From Bryobacterales bacterium (GTDB lineage: Bacteria; Acidobacteriota; Terriglobia; Bryobacterales; Bryobacteraceae): a stretch of DNA of 64,000 bases. The number at the start of each line of letters is the position of its first letter. Positions within the stretch are counted from its first letter, which is position 1. A program made the position numbers and the translations under genes. The stretch covers positions 1 to 64,000 of the forward strand of contig JADJWL010000003.1 of NCBI GenBank assembly GCA_016716385.1, given 5' to 3'. Positions 63,418 through 64,000 of this stretch are shown in pieces. The notes beneath the pieces are model-generated. The model was not told the origin of the DNA and ran no database searches. It saw only the letters and a program-made list of their open reading frames with translations.

Positions 63418-64000
63418 ATGCCCGAGTCGACTACTTTTTACCGCATCCAGAAGTTGCCCCCCTATGTCTTTGCCGTCATCAACGAGATGAAGGCAAAGGC
63501 TCGGGCCGCGCAGATGGATGTCATCGATCTGGGCATGGGCAACCCGGACGGCGCCACTCCCCGCGCAGTGGTGAACAAGCTCATTGAGGCCGCCAAGAAC
63601 CCGCGCAACCACCGGTACTCGCAGTCTGCCGGAATCGGCCAGTTGCGCCTGGAAATCACGAAGCACTACAAGGCCGAGTACGGTGTCGATCTCGACCCGA
63701 ACGGCGAGGCGCTCGTCACCATCGGCTCGAAGGATGCCCTGGCGCACCTGCTGTTCGCGGTGGTTGGACCGGGCGACATCGTTGTGTCACCGAATCCTGC
63801 CTATCCGATCCACCAGTACGGCGTCATCATGGCCGAGGGCCACGCGCAGATCCTGCCGATGCCGACGCCGGAGGAGTTTCTTTCAAGACTTGAAGATTTA
63901 TACCGTAAGTCTGTGCGTCCGCCAAAGTTGCTCTTGATCTCGTTCCCCCACAATCCAACCACGCAGTGTGTCGGGATCGAGTTCTTCGAGGAGATCGTCC
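63418..64000 (+). CDS. Class I aminotransferase, N-terminal part
   Basis: The first 194 codons of an aspartate-aminotransferase-fold enzyme cut by the right edge. It begins MPESTTFYRIQKLPPYVFAV, followed by DLGMGNPDGATPRAVVNKL, RYSQSAGIGQLRLEI and FPHNPTTQCVG (NPTT of the PLP domain). The pattern resembles alanine or LL-diaminopimelate aminotransferases (AlaC/DapL group). The PLP-lysine lies outside the window. A TAGAAT at 63405-63410, 7 nt before the ATG, would give a leaderless or near-leaderless transcript. Confidence 0.9.
   Translation, partial: MPESTTFYRIQKLPPYVFAVINEMKAKARAAQMDVIDLGMGNPDGATPRAVVNKLIEAAKNPRNHRYSQSAGIGQLRLEITKHYKAEYGVDLDPNGEALVTIGSKDALAHLLFAVVGPGDIVVSPNPAYPIHQYGVIMAEGHAQILPMPTPEEFLSRLEDLYRKSVRPPKLLLISFPHNPTTQCVGIEFFEEIV

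Overview
The window comes from a G+C-rich bacterium. The gene repertoire suggests an acidobacterium of the Solibacter/Bryobacter type: a PSD1/DUF1501 pair next to a planctomycete-type cytochrome c domain, DUF2934, tandem sialidase-like proteins, many Tat-exported enzymes, CHAT and FecR proteins paired with ECF sigma factors, and ABC-2 exporters. This is inference from content; no rRNA, tRNA or other marker gene is present.

Positions 1-13.7 kb are an accessory, partly decaying defence island. It holds a type I restriction-modification locus (hsdR cut by the left edge, intact hsdM, broken hsdS). Next come four uncharacterised small genes, including a two-helix membrane protein and a SinR-like protein behind a TIR-domain gene, then a nuclease-like gene with two single-base frameshifts. 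After it lies a 1.55-kb tandem array of about eleven ~143-bp units, bracketed by two copies of the 3' end of that nuclease-like gene, and finally an orphan, frameshifted hicB antitoxin.

Positions 13.7-24 kb hold exported enzymes (D-aminoacylase-type amidohydrolase, PhoD phosphatase). They also hold a compact CHAT protease - ECF sigma - zinc-finger anti-sigma operon whose long leader carries a perfect 14-bp inverted repeat and a 15-codon ORF with a strong Shine-Dalgarno site. Opposite it lie two related secreted proteins.

Positions 24-42 kb carry an exported Gfo/Idh/MocA oxidoreductase, an AAA+ ATPase divergent from a lone secretin, two tandem sialidase-like genes, and a six-gene minus-strand operon (nucleotide-sugar epimerases, aldose epimerase, GT2, exported SelA-like PLP protein). 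The lutABC lactate-oxidation operon and an exported cyclase, hypothetical and DUF362 series follow.

Positions 42-50.7 kb hold a second ECF sigma/FecR-like anti-sigma unit and two overlapping ABC-2 ATPase/permease pairs. After these come a small group: DUF2934, a DksA-type zinc finger and a receiver-like protein with Glu at the phosphoacceptor site. A relic of a DUF362 gene lies between the two groups.

Positions 50.7-64 kb are dominated by surface-glycan genes: a ROK kinase, a UDP-galactopyranose mutase-like flavoprotein with a GT2, and a tight seven-gene minus-strand operon (GT2, DegT aminotransferase, GT2, SIS isomerase, PSD1, DUF1501, GT39-like). A class I aminotransferase is cut by the right edge.
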